Assembly: GCA_945861385.1 (NCBI GenBank)
Contig: CAMAUI010000030.1
Span: 1 to 42,623 of the forward strand
DNA length: 42,623 nucleotides
Direction of reading: 5' to 3'
From: Prosthecobacter debontii
GTDB taxonomy: Bacteria > Verrucomicrobiota > Verrucomicrobiia > Chthoniobacterales > Chthoniobacteraceae
The notes beneath the pieces are model-generated. The model saw only the letters and a list, made by a program, of their open reading frames with translations, made no database searches and was not told where the DNA came from. A program made the position numbers and the translations under genes. Shown here in pieces: positions 16,570 to 25,107 of the stretch; within the stretch, counting starts at the first letter, position 1, and the number at the start of each line of letters is the position of its first letter.

Positions 16570-17721
16570 GTGAAGCCTTTCATCAAACCACGCCCAGCCC
16601 ATCCAACCGCCACACCGCCGCCCGCACCGGAGGCGCCATCCGTCACCCCAGGCGAACTCTCCATCCTCGCGCTCGCCAGCGCCATTGCCGATCCCGCGGA
16701 ACGCGCAGCGTACCTCGCCCGCGCGTGCCGCGACGACGACGCGCTGCGCAGCCGGATCGAGGAACGGCTCGGCGCCAGAGCCGGACGGGAAGATGCGGAA
16801 CGACCCCAGGCTCCGGCAGTCATCCGCGCACAGCAGATCACATCCCCATCGCAAGCGGGACACGCCATGGCGCTCGTCCCCATGTCTGCGGCGCAACTCG
16901 CCAACGCAACTGCACCGCCAATCCGGCCAAACACGATCCCCTGGCTGGCCGCCTCACTCCTTGCCGCCGCAGCGGGCGCGCTTGCCATGCTCTTTTTCAT
17001 CGAGAAAGCAAAGCGTGCCGAAGCAGAAAGCGAAGCGATCTCTGCACAAAGCGAAACCGCCGAGGCCCGCCAGCAACAAAGCCAGGCCGAGGCAGCCGCT
17101 CTCAGCACGCAAACCGCCGCGGAGCGCACCGGGCAGCAAACCCGGCAGCAGCGGGACGACGCGCTGGCAGCCGCGGAAAAGGAAAAATCCTCCCGCGAAG
17201 CCGAGGCCGCCGTGCGCGCGAAAGCAGAGGAGCGCATGAAATCCGCCGAGGCCGCGGCCATCGCTGCACGCGAGGAAGCCCTGCGGGAGAAAACCTCCGC
17301 GGATGCCGCCCGTAATGCCGCCAGCACGACACTCGCCGAAACCCTCGCCGCGCTCGCCGCTGCACAAATGGACGCGCGCAATTTCCCCGCCGCAGCGCAA
17401 TCCGCACAACAGTCCCTCGAACTTCGCACGGCCCTCGGTGCGACCGGCTGGCCGGTCGTTGAACTGCGCGCGCTCATGGGAAGCGCATTCCTGCAGGCCA
17501 GCAGGGATGCAGACGCGGCGCGCGAAATCCTCGCCGCAGCCACCGCCATCGAAACCCTCGGCACACCGGCGACCGAGATGGACAAAGCCCGTTTCGCGGC
17601 CGCAACAAAGCGCATCCTTCAATTCTTCACCGTCACCGGGCGGCGCAAAGATGGAGCAGAGTGGAGGAAGAAATTTGATGCACTCGCAAGGTCGCAGAAC
17701 GGCACTGAACCGCCCCCGTAA
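16570..17721 (+). CDS. Single-pass membrane protein with long coiled coil (kinase-receptor-like, no kinase domain)
   Basis: Starts at GTG 16570, which has GGAGG 8 nt upstream; an earlier in-frame ATG at 16528 falls inside the terminator. Protein of 383 residues: a proline-rich N-terminus (6-25), a short helical block ALASAIADPAERAAYLARAC and DDALRSRIEERL (35-67), one transmembrane helix (about 124-144), an Ala/Glu/Gln-rich coiled coil (145-260), and a TPR-like end. The block at 35-67 is the segment preceding kinase domains in planctomycete/verrucomicrobial Ser/Thr kinases, but no kinase domain is present. Function unknown. Confidence 0.75.
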   Translation: MKPFIKPRPAHPTATPPPAPEAPSVTPGELSILALASAIADPAERAAYLARACRDDDALRSRIEERLGARAGREDAERPQAPAVIRAQQITSPSQAGHAMALVPMSAAQLANATAPPIRPNTIPWLAASLLAAAAGALAMLFFIEKAKRAEAESEAISAQSETAEARQQQSQAEAAALSTQTAAERTGQQTRQQRDDALAAAEKEKSSREAEAAVRAKAEERMKSAEAAAIAAREEALREKTSADAARNAASTTLAETLAALAAAQMDARNFPAAAQSAQQSLELRTALGATGWPVVELRALMGSAFLQASRDADAAREILAAATAIETLGTPATEMDKARFAAATKRILQFFTVTGRRKDGAEWRKKFDALARSQNGTEPPP

Positions 17722-17740
17722 GAGCCGCCGGATCTTCCCG

Positions 17741-19000
17741 CTACTTCCCAATCTTCCACAGATGCCCCTCCGAGCGGAGAAAGATGGCGCCGTCTGCCAC
17801 GGCGCAAGACGCCAGGGTGCGCTCACCCACATCGTTCTTTGCAAGCACCTCGAATTTTTTGCCCGCCTTCACCACCGTCGTCGTCCCCGTCTCATTCAGG
17901 AAATAGACACGCCCTTCCGCGTGGAATGGCGACGCCGAGTTGTCCCCTCCGAGCCGCTCGCTCCAATGCACCGTCCCCGTCCTCGCATCCGCGCACGTCG
18001 CTATTCCGCCGTCGGACACGAAATACAGCTCGTCGCCAACCACCAGCATCGAACCCGTGTGGGGCACGCCTTTGATGGCGGTCCATGCAACATGCGATTC
18101 AGTCACATCCCCGGCCGCTCCCGCCGGGCGAATCGCCTTCAGCACCGGCTTGTCGAAGCTGGAACTCACGAACAACAACCCGTGCGCGAAAACCGGCCGT
18201 GGCACCACCGAGTACCCCTCGCCATAACCCACCCGCCATTTCTCCGCGCCCGTCCGTGGATCGTAGGCGGCGACAAATCCGCTTCCCGGCAGAACCACCT
18301 GCGACACCCCGCCGACACTCACCACCAGCGGCGTGCAAAATGAGAACGGCTTCTTCGCCGTCGTCTTTCGCAGCGTCTTCCACCGGACTGCGCCACTTGC
18401 CGCATCCAGCCCGGCGACGAACGGATCATCCGCGCCATCGCAACTGAAAACCAACATCCCGTCGGCAAGCGCAGGCGATCCTCCATTGCCATGCACCGGC
18501 GGATATTTCACCGATTCCTGCTTCCAAATCACTTTCCCGTTCAAATCCAGCGCAGCCGTGCCCATGTGTCCGAAATGCACGTACAGACGTCCCTCCGCCA
18601 CGATGGGCGTCCCGCTCGCAAGCGAGTTCTTCCGGTGGATCGCGCGAACGGACTGCGCATCCGGCTTGAACACTTCCGCATCCCAAATTGTCCGCCCATC
18701 CGCGGCATCGAGGCACAATGCGCGCAAGGACACCGCCCCATCCGCGCCGGTGGCTGCGGTAAGATAGAGCCTGCCGCCGGACAAAACCGGCGACGACCAC
18801 CCGCTTCCCATTTTCACCTTCCACGCCACATTTGTGTCCGCGCTCCATCGCAGTGGAACGCCCGCCGCCTGCGAAAGCCCCTGCCCCGTCGGCCCGCGAA
18901 ACTGCGGCCACTCAGTCTCCGCCGTGCGGCAGGGCATCGTCGTGAATAATAGTGCGGCTGCGGCGTGGCGGAAGCAGGGTGTGGCGAGCATCGTTTTCAT
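17741..19000 (-). CDS. PQQ-binding-like beta-propeller repeat protein (exported)
   Basis: A 419-residue protein with a signal peptide, then WPQFRGPTGQGLS, the standard opening of outer-membrane-type PQQ-like propellers in this group. Blades recur as GxxVWK/W patterns (VAWKVKMG, GRTIWDAEVF, GKVIWKQE, GAVRWKTL, GAEKWRV, GTVHWSERLG). No enzymatic residues for quinoprotein dehydrogenase were found, so a binding role is more likely. Start is 19000 or 18991; a GAGGA sequence fits the second better by spacing. It follows nuoN by 53 bp on the same strand and may be read through from the nuo operon. Its end is convergent with the coiled-coil protein gene. Confidence 0.85.
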   Translation of the reverse strand: MKTMLATPCFRHAAAALLFTTMPCRTAETEWPQFRGPTGQGLSQAAGVPLRWSADTNVAWKVKMGSGWSSPVLSGGRLYLTAATGADGAVSLRALCLDAADGRTIWDAEVFKPDAQSVRAIHRKNSLASGTPIVAEGRLYVHFGHMGTAALDLNGKVIWKQESVKYPPVHGNGGSPALADGMLVFSCDGADDPFVAGLDAASGAVRWKTLRKTTAKKPFSFCTPLVVSVGGVSQVVLPGSGFVAAYDPRTGAEKWRVGYGEGYSVVPRPVFAHGLLFVSSSFDKPVLKAIRPAGAAGDVTESHVAWTAIKGVPHTGSMLVVGDELYFVSDGGIATCADARTGTVHWSERLGGDNSASPFHAEGRVYFLNETGTTTVVKAGKKFEVLAKNDVGERTLASCAVADGAIFLRSEGHLWKIGK

Positions 19001-19053
19001 CTTCCTCAACCACTCAACCGCCAACTCATCAGTCACAAACCTTCATCGCACCC

Positions 19054-20592
19054 TCAATGATTCGCAAGGTGGCCGGGTGCTGCAGGCGCATCCTTCAACT
19101 GATCGAGGATCGGTTTTGGCCAGATACCGAGGATGATGATTGAAACCGACAGCACGACGACCGATGCGCGCGCAAGAGACGAGATGCGGATCGCCGTCGC
19201 GTCTCCCGGCTCCCGCCAATACATGGCGGCAAGGACTTTGAAGTAATAGTAGAATCCCGCTGCGACACCGATGATGCCAATGCCGATCAGCGTCCATTGC
19301 CCGGCGGCGACGGCGGTTTTGAATATCAGGAACTTCCCGAGGAAACCCGCGGTAAGCGGAATGCCCGCAAGGCTTGCGATGGCGAGAGTCATGCCTGCCG
19401 CCAGGAACGGCGATCGCTTGCCGAGGCCGTTGAAGTGGTGGATCTCGTCGCCGCGCGAGTGACGCGCGACGATGATGAGGATGAGGAACGACAGCAGCGT
19501 CATCACGAGGTAGCCGGCGAGGTAAAAGCTGATGGCTTCCTTCGCCAGCGCCGGTTGGGTGCCGAGCGTCGCGCATGCGATCAGGAGGTAGCCCGCGTGT
19601 GCGATGCTCGAGTATGCGAACAGGCGTTTGAGGTTGTCCTGCGGCATCGCGGCGAGGTTGCCGTAAAGCAGCGTGAGCACGGCGAGAACGACGAGCAGTG
19701 CAACCACCTTCCCCTGCACCGCGGGGACGGCGAGAAAAACATCCAGCACACGTACCAGGACGATGAAACCCGCGGCCTTGCTGCCGACGCTGAGGAACGC
19801 GGTGACGGGCGTGGGCGCGCCTTGATAGACGTCGGGCACCCAGAGCTGGAACGGCGCGGCGGCGATTTTGAATCCGAGCGCGATCATGATGAGCATGATG
19901 CCGAAAAGAAGCGCGCCCTCATTTCCGATCAACGCGCCGTATTCATGCGCACCGCTCGCGCTGGGAGCCCCGAAGCCATTCATGAGCGCTACTTTCACCG
20001 CGATGAGATTCGTCTGCCCTGTCAGGCCAAAGATCCACGTGATGCCGTACACGAGGAAGCCGGTGCTGAGCGCGCCGAGGATGAGGTATTTCACGCCCGC
20101 TTCGAGCGACTGCGTGTGCCGCCGCATGTAGGCGACGAGCACGTAGAAGCCGATGGTGACGAGTTCCAGCGCGACGAAGATGAGGATGAAATCCACCGCC
20201 GACGCCATGAACATCAGCCCCGCGCAGATGAAGACGGGCAGGCAGTAAAATTCGCCAGTGCCCCGCCCCGCCTCGGTGCCGGGGATGTACTTTTGCAGGA
20301 CGTGCCGGTATTCCCGCGCCATGACGAGGACGACGACCGTGGTGCCGAGCGCGATGCGTTTGAAAAAGAGCGATGTGGCGTCGGCGGCGTAGAATTTCCA
20401 GTAGCCGGTGAGTTCCGTCGGTGCGCTCTGCGTGAAGAACGAATACCCGATGAGCGCGAGCAGCACCGCGATGGCGTAGCCCGCCATGTGCGAGCGATCC
20501 GCGCGCTTGCTGAACGCCTCGGCAAAAAGCATCAGCAAGCCGAGAATGAGGACGGCGACTTCGAGCGTGATGGCTGGGATGAGTTGTTGCAT
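19054..20592 (-). CDS. nuoN: NADH-quinone oxidoreductase subunit N
   Basis: A 512-residue antiporter-like membrane subunit of complex I with about 14 transmembrane helices. The conserved helix-5 glutamate is in FVALELVTIGFY (Glu143). Other blocks are YLILGALSTGFLVYGI, APFQLWVPDVYQGAPTPVTA and AYSSIAHAGYLL. Start at 20592 (MQQLIPAITLEV) follows the family; the 48-codon longer frame runs through the palindromic repeat. It is separated from nuoM by 171 bp, unlike the tight packing elsewhere, because of that repeat. Confidence 0.96.
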   Translation of the reverse strand: MQQLIPAITLEVAVLILGLLMLFAEAFSKRADRSHMAGYAIAVLLALIGYSFFTQSAPTELTGYWKFYAADATSLFFKRIALGTTVVVLVMAREYRHVLQKYIPGTEAGRGTGEFYCLPVFICAGLMFMASAVDFILIFVALELVTIGFYVLVAYMRRHTQSLEAGVKYLILGALSTGFLVYGITWIFGLTGQTNLIAVKVALMNGFGAPSASGAHEYGALIGNEGALLFGIMLIMIALGFKIAAAPFQLWVPDVYQGAPTPVTAFLSVGSKAAGFIVLVRVLDVFLAVPAVQGKVVALLVVLAVLTLLYGNLAAMPQDNLKRLFAYSSIAHAGYLLIACATLGTQPALAKEAISFYLAGYLVMTLLSFLILIIVARHSRGDEIHHFNGLGKRSPFLAAGMTLAIASLAGIPLTAGFLGKFLIFKTAVAAGQWTLIGIGIIGVAAGFYYYFKVLAAMYWREPGDATAIRISSLARASVVVLSVSIIILGIWPKPILDQLKDAPAAPGHLANH

Positions 20593-20632
20593 CGGGCTAA
20601 AAAACAGAGCGGCTTCGTGAGTGCCGCGAGGC

Positions 20633-20758
20633 AAAGTAGCCGTCATCGCCCCGCGTGACGCGGGGTGTCTCGCCGACGCGGGTGGCGGCGGAATTCCACT
20701 CGGCGTTAGTCGTCCGTTCGGGCACCCACGCATCACGCGGAGCGATGATGACTACTTT
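20633..20758. repeat. Palindromic repeat, family C, copy 2, between nuoM and nuoN
   Basis: Arms 20633-20661 (starting aaagtagccgtcatcgcc) and 20730-20758 (ending gcgatgatgactacttt) are inverted repeats of 29 nt with four mismatches; the middle carries a smaller ccccgcgtgacgcgggg hairpin. The right arm matches copy 1 at 8147-8175. The element lies wholly in the nuoM-nuoN gap, 5 bp from the nuoM stop, and may attenuate or process the transcript. Confidence 0.85.
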
Positions 20759-20763
20759 CGCGT

Positions 20764-22236
20764 TCATTTCGCAAACAGCGCCTCCACGCTGGGCTGGATG
20801 AAATTCACGTAGCTCTTCGGCCACAGGCCGCCGACTAGCAGGGCGGCGAGGAGGATGAGGACGGCCCATCGCGTGCAGCACGCGGGGTCGGTGACGGCGG
20901 CGGTGTTGTCGTGTGGCTCGCCCTGGAACATCTGGCGATACGCGCGCAGCATGTACACGGCGCTGATGACGACGCCCCAAAGCGCGCAGATGGTGGCGAT
21001 TTGCACGGGGCCGAAGTTGAGTGTGGCGCCGCCAGTTTTCCATGCGCCGAAAAAGACCATCAACTCGCTGGCAAAGTTCGCGAAGCCGGGCAGGCCGATG
21101 CTGGCGAATGCGGCCATGCCGAAGGCGTAGCCGAGGAAGGGCGCACGTTTGGCGAGTCCGCCCATGCTGGTGAAGGCGAGCGAGGGCGTGGTCTGGCGCA
21201 GGTGGCCGCACATGGCGAACAGCGCGGCGATGCTGAGGCCGTGCGCGAGCATGAGCAGCGCGGCGCCGGTGACGCCGACGACGTTTGCGGCGGCGATGCC
21301 GAGGAAGGCGTAGCCCATGTGCATGACGGACGAGTAGCCGAGCATCCAATCCAGCCGCTTCTGCGCGATGGTGACGAGGCCGATGTAGAGGATGTTGCAG
21401 ACGAGGAGGACGAGCAGAAGGTTCGCCCACGCTTTCGCGCCCTCGGGCAGTAACGGAAGCGCGACACGGATGAGGCCGTAGAGGCCAAATTTTTTCAGCA
21501 CGCCCGCGTGGAGCATCGCGGCGGGCGTGGGTGCGCTGGCGTAGGCGAGCGGCGCCCACGAGTGGAACGGGAAGAGCGAAATGAGGATGCCGAATCCGAT
21601 GAGCAGCCAGATGTAGATGCCGGCTTGCGCGTCGGCGGGGATGAGGGCGCGATTCGCCTGCATCACGGTGAGGTCAAAGGTGCGCGCCTCAACGGGGAAT
21701 GCGAGGTAGAGCTTCGCGATGCCAACGAGCAGAATGATGCTCCCGACCGCGAGGTAGATGGTCGTTTTCCACGCGGCGACCTGCCGTTCGCCGTGGCCCC
21801 AGATGCCGATGAGCAGGAAGGTCGGGATGAGCGCGAGTTCGTGGAAGGCGTAGAAGAAGAACAGGTCCACCGACGCAAATGCGCCCGCCGCGCCAGCGCT
21901 GATGAGCAGCACGCAGACGAAGAAAAGATTTTCGCGCTTTTCAATGCGCGGCGTTGCCCAGACTGCGGCAAGCGTGACGACCGCGGTGAGCAGGAGCATG
22001 ACGAGCGAAAGGCCATCCGCGCCGAGCGTGAAGGCGATGCCCCAGTCGGGCGCGACCTGCCATGTGCTGCCGAACTGGTAACCGCCTTTCGCGGTGTTGT
22101 AGCCCGCGATGGCGAACAGCGTGAGGATGAGTTGCGTCCACGCCGAGAGCAGCGCGCTCTTGCGCGCCGGAGCGCCGAACGCGATGGCCAGCGCGTTCAG
22201 GATGGGCAGCAGGACGATGAAGTTGAGAACGGTCAT
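20764..22236 (-). CDS. nuoM: NADH-quinone oxidoreductase subunit M
   Basis: A 490-residue membrane antiporter-like subunit. The key glutamate in helix 5 is in FHELALIPTFLLIGIWG (Glu133), and channel lysine/histidine blocks occur in FPFHSWAPLAYASAPTPAAM, KKFGLYGLIR and GYSSVMHMGYAFLG. Length is typical. The ATG overlaps the stop of the 31-residue peptide gene upstream (TGATG), so it is translationally coupled to it. Confidence 0.97.
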   Translation of the reverse strand: MTVLNFIVLLPILNALAIAFGAPARKSALLSAWTQLILTLFAIAGYNTAKGGYQFGSTWQVAPDWGIAFTLGADGLSLVMLLLTAVVTLAAVWATPRIEKRENLFFVCVLLISAGAAGAFASVDLFFFYAFHELALIPTFLLIGIWGHGERQVAAWKTTIYLAVGSIILLVGIAKLYLAFPVEARTFDLTVMQANRALIPADAQAGIYIWLLIGFGILISLFPFHSWAPLAYASAPTPAAMLHAGVLKKFGLYGLIRVALPLLPEGAKAWANLLLVLLVCNILYIGLVTIAQKRLDWMLGYSSVMHMGYAFLGIAAANVVGVTGAALLMLAHGLSIAALFAMCGHLRQTTPSLAFTSMGGLAKRAPFLGYAFGMAAFASIGLPGFANFASELMVFFGAWKTGGATLNFGPVQIATICALWGVVISAVYMLRAYRQMFQGEPHDNTAAVTDPACCTRWAVLILLAALLVGGLWPKSYVNFIQPSVEALFAK

Positions 22237-22331
22237 CAGTCTTTGGATGTGAAATGGACGATGGCGGCGACCACAGCGACGACCACAAGGCCGATGAGTG
22301 CGTAGAGCATCCAGTTGGGTGAAGCGCTCAT
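22236..22331 (-). CDS. Small 31-residue membrane protein between nuoL and nuoM
   Basis: ATG at 22331, TGA sharing its last base with the nuoM ATG at 22236. The product starts MSASPNWMLYALIGLVVVAV and ends AAIVHFTSKD: a single hydrophobic helix with a short polar N-terminus and a lysine-containing end. The gene begins 1 nt after the nuoL stop codon, so it exactly fills the space between nuoL and nuoM, with tight coupling to both. I recognise no family. The fit into the operon and the clean transmembrane design argue for a real gene, possibly an accessory complex I peptide. It is too short for standard gene finders. Confidence 0.7.
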   Translation of the reverse strand: MSASPNWMLYALIGLVVVAVVAAIVHFTSKD

Positions 22332-22332
22332 A

Positions 22333-24147
22333 TCATTTGAAAACTACGAGCCAGACCAACGCCACGACTCCAGCGCCGAAGATGAAGGCGTAGCCTTGCA
22401 GGTTGCCGAATTGGAAAAGGCGCAGGACGACTCCGGCACCGTATGCGGCCATGCCGGTGGCACGCACGAGGCCGGAAAGCAGCGCATCCACGCACCCGGC
22501 GAACCATGCGAGCACGTCCTGCGTGCCGGTGACGATGGCGCCGTAGATTTCGTCGAGGTAAAACTTGTTGCGGAACAGCGGCAGCGAGAGCGGTTCGCGG
22601 TCTTTGCCGTTGTAGAGCGTCCACGCGGCGAAGGTACCGAGCGTGAACGCGCCGGTAGCGAGCAGCGGGACGAGCATCGAGTAGTCATGCGGGTGGAAGA
22701 ACCATTTCGACGTGCCGTAGCCCGCGATGACGCTGAGCACGGCGAGGATGACGAGCGGCGCGGTCATTCGCGCGGGGCCGTCGTGGCCGTGGCTCGCGGC
22801 TTCGGTGCGCGGTTTGCCGAGGAAGGCGACGACGAAAAGGCGCGTCATGTAGAACGCGGTGAGCACGGCGACGCCGAGGCCGACGATGAACAGCGCGGTG
22901 CTCGCGCCGTGCGCGGCGAGAAGGATGGAGTCCTTGGAAAAGAACCCGGCAAGGAACGGGAATCCCGTGAGCGCGAGCGTGCCGATGGCGAACGTCCGCC
23001 CGGTGAGCGGCATCTTTTTCAGCAAGCCGCCCATTTTCCAAATATCCTGCTCGTGGTGCAGCGCGTGGATGACCGCGCCGGCGCCGAGGAAGAGCAGCGC
23101 CTTGAAAAATGCGTGCGTGAAAAGATGGAACATCGCCGGGCCGCCACCGTGTTGGCTAAGGTCGGGCGCGACGCCGATGGCCATGACCATGTAGCCGAGC
23201 TGCGAGAGCGTGCTGTAGGCGAGGATGCGCTTGATGTCGTCCTGCTGCGTGGCCATGAGCGCGGCGAGCAGCGCGGTGATGCCGCCGACCCACGCGATGA
23301 CGCACGCGGCATCCGGCGACACGCCGATGAGGAATGCGACGCGCGCGAGCATGAAGACGCCCGCTGCGACCATCGTAGCCGCGTGGATGAGCGCGCTGAC
23401 GGGCGTGGGGCCTTCCATCGCGTCGGGAAGCCATGTGTGCAGAGGAAACTGCGCGCTCTTTCCCAGCGTGCCGCAGAAGATGCACAGCAGCGCGACGGTG
23501 AGATACGCGGGGCTGGTGGTGAGCGCGCCTTTCGCTGCTTCGAGTCCGGCAAAAGTCACGGTGCCCGCGCTGCCCCACAGCATCAGGATGCCGATCATGA
23601 AGCCGAAGTCGCCGATGCGATTCATGATGAACGCCTTGTTCGCCGCCTTGCCCGCCGCGTCGCGCGTGAACCAGTGGCCGATGAGCAGGTAGCTGCTCAC
23701 GCCGACGAGTTCCCAGAAGATGAACATCATCGCGAAGTTGTCCGCGAGCACGATGCCGAGCATCGAAAACATGAACAGCGACAGATGCCCGAAGAACCGC
23801 GGGCGCGCGTCGTCGTGCTCCATATAGACCGTGCTGTACAGGTGGACGAGAAAGCCGACGCCCGTGACGACGAGGAGCATCACCTGCGCGAGCGCATCGA
23901 GTTGCACGCCAAACGGCACCGTGAGCGCGCCGCCGAAATCGAGCCAGTTCACCGCGCTGTGGATGGCGTGCCCGTGCCCGCTCGGGAAAGTGAACGCGAT
24001 CAGCGCGGCGCACAGGCCGAAGAACGACGACATCACGGAGAGGGTCGTGCTGCTCGCATGGCATTTCCGCGTGACGAAAAGGATCAGCGCCGCTGCGATG
24101 AGCGGATTCAGGAGGATGAACCACGGGATGAGATGGGCGGTGTTCAT
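22333..24147 (-). CDS. nuoL: NADH-quinone oxidoreductase subunit L
   Basis: A 604-residue antiporter-like subunit with the lateral helix. FIFWELVGVSSYLLIGHW contains the essential helix-5 glutamate (Glu146). Other conserved blocks include NRIGDFGFMIGIL, FPLHTWLPDAMEGPTPVSAL, HAATMVAAGVFMLAR, YSTLSQLGYM and FHLFTHAFFKALLFL. The C-terminal lateral helix region has NKFYLDEIYGAIV. Upstream is the GxxExxY cassette; no ribosome-binding site is obvious between its terminal repeat and the ATG. Confidence 0.97.
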   Translation of the reverse strand: MNTAHLIPWFILLNPLIAAALILFVTRKCHASSTTLSVMSSFFGLCAALIAFTFPSGHGHAIHSAVNWLDFGGALTVPFGVQLDALAQVMLLVVTGVGFLVHLYSTVYMEHDDARPRFFGHLSLFMFSMLGIVLADNFAMMFIFWELVGVSSYLLIGHWFTRDAAGKAANKAFIMNRIGDFGFMIGILMLWGSAGTVTFAGLEAAKGALTTSPAYLTVALLCIFCGTLGKSAQFPLHTWLPDAMEGPTPVSALIHAATMVAAGVFMLARVAFLIGVSPDAACVIAWVGGITALLAALMATQQDDIKRILAYSTLSQLGYMVMAIGVAPDLSQHGGGPAMFHLFTHAFFKALLFLGAGAVIHALHHEQDIWKMGGLLKKMPLTGRTFAIGTLALTGFPFLAGFFSKDSILLAAHGASTALFIVGLGVAVLTAFYMTRLFVVAFLGKPRTEAASHGHDGPARMTAPLVILAVLSVIAGYGTSKWFFHPHDYSMLVPLLATGAFTLGTFAAWTLYNGKDREPLSLPLFRNKFYLDEIYGAIVTGTQDVLAWFAGCVDALLSGLVRATGMAAYGAGVVLRLFQFGNLQGYAFIFGAGVVALVWLVVFK

Positions 24148-24153
24148 TCAGAG

Positions 24154-24789
24154 TTTTTGTCCACGAAAGACACTAAAGACACGAAAAAGCTCCGATTCAG
24201 GAGCCGCTTGCGAGCACGCTCCCTTTCGTGTGTTTCGCTGACAAAAGCCCCGTCCCGAAAGCAGCCGCGAAGCGGAATCCCTTTCGTGTGTTTCGTGTAT
24301 TTCGTGGACGAAAATTGTCATGCGTGCAGGTCAAGCGGCGTCTTGGTGGCGGCTGGCGGCTCCCAGTTGTCATGCGCGACGATGCGCTCCCACTGGACTT
24401 TTGGATGGTGCCCAAAGTTCACCAGCAATCCGAGGCGTTTGCCGCTCGCCTTGAGATAATTCATCACCTGCGCCCGATGCTCATCGGTGATTTCGGAAAC
24501 CGCTTTCAACTCAACGATGATGTCCCCGAAACAGATAAAGTCCGGCTGAAGTTTGCTCTGTAGCTTGTGCCCCTTGTATTCCAGTTCGAGCCACGGTTTC
24601 GGAATCGCAGGCAATCCTTGCAGGCGAAACTCGATCTCCAAGCACTCCTGAAAGATATTCTCGTGAAACCCGCACCCCTTCTCCTTGTACACCTCAAAAC
24701 AAGCCCCCATGATTTTGTAAGCTTCGTCTTTGTAGAGTAGTTCCGGCATAAAGTCCTTTCGTGTATTTCGTGTATTTCGTGGACTAAAA
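24154..24789 (-). mobile_element. GxxExxY cassette with inverted 9-nt tandem repeats
   Basis: Terminal arms at 24154-24186 (ttttt gtccacgaaagacac...) and 24757-24789 are inverted repeats of 33 nt with four mismatches. Each arm is built of about three 9-nt units: CACGAAAGA/CACTAAAGA/CACGAAAAA on one side and CACGAAATA twice plus CACGAAAGG on the other. A third 37-nt copy at 24280-24316 is a direct repeat of 24755-24791 with two mismatches, and a partial one is at 24222-24240. The unit carries one gene and interrupts nuoK-nuoL spacing. The nuoK stop codon lies inside the right arm. Confidence 0.75.
24318..24749 (-). CDS. GxxExxY family protein (PD-(D/E)XK-like)
   Basis: A 143-residue protein starting MPELLYKDEAYKIMGACFEV. 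The family motif occurs as G27-F-H-E30-N-I-F33, with Phe replacing the usual Tyr. A nuclease-like PD-(D/E)XK pattern is visible: QPDFI (Asp70), then IIVELKAV (Glu80, Lys82). This suggests an intact catalytic site of unknown substrate. The gene is inside the repeat-bounded cassette between nuoK and nuoL, reading with the operon. It has no link to complex I biochemistry and is best read as cassette cargo. Confidence 0.9.
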   Translation of the reverse strand: MPELLYKDEAYKIMGACFEVYKEKGCGFHENIFQECLEIEFRLQGLPAIPKPWLELEYKGHKLQSKLQPDFICFGDIIVELKAVSEITDEHRAQVMNYLKASGKRLGLLVNFGHHPKVQWERIVAHDNWEPPAATKTPLDLHA

Positions 24790-25107
24790 TTTCATCGAGC
24801 TGATGTCCTCGACGTTCGTCGTCTGCCGCGCGCGGAAAAGGGCGACGATGATGGCGAGGCCGACCGCCACTTCCGCGGCGGCGACGGTGATGATGAAAAA
24901 CACGAGCACCTGCGCGTTGAAGTTCGGCAACCCGTCCGGGCCGACGTTGAAGCGGCTGAACGCAACGAGCGAGAGGTTCGCGGCGTTCAGCATCAATTCG
25001 AGGCACATGAAGATGATGATGATGTTCCGCCGCAGCAGCACGCCCGCGAACCCGATGGTGAACAGCAGGCCGCTGACGAGCAGGTAGTGGTTGAGAGTGA
25101 GCGTCAT
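24784..25107 (-). CDS. nuoK: NADH-quinone oxidoreductase subunit K
   Basis: A 107-residue, three-helix membrane subunit. The two conserved membrane glutamates are present: [13 protein letters not shown] (Glu37) and [14 protein letters not shown] (Glu79), both needed in the proton pathway. The ATG overlaps the nuoJ stop by ATGA. The last residues SSMKF and the TAG stop lie within or next to the terminal repeat of the GxxExxY cassette, so the extreme C-terminus may have been rewritten by the insertion. Confidence 0.96.
   Translation of the reverse strand: MTLTLNHYLLVSGLLFTIGFAGVLLRRNIIIIFMCLELMLNAANLSLVAFSRFNVGPDGLPNFNAQVLVFFIITVAAAEVAVGLAIIVALFRARQTTNVEDISSMKF

Noticed and set aside
22315..24459. 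714-residue + strand frame opposite nuoL
   Set aside because: Antisense to nuoL, which has full family motifs; Glu/Arg/His-biased composition typical of a shadow.
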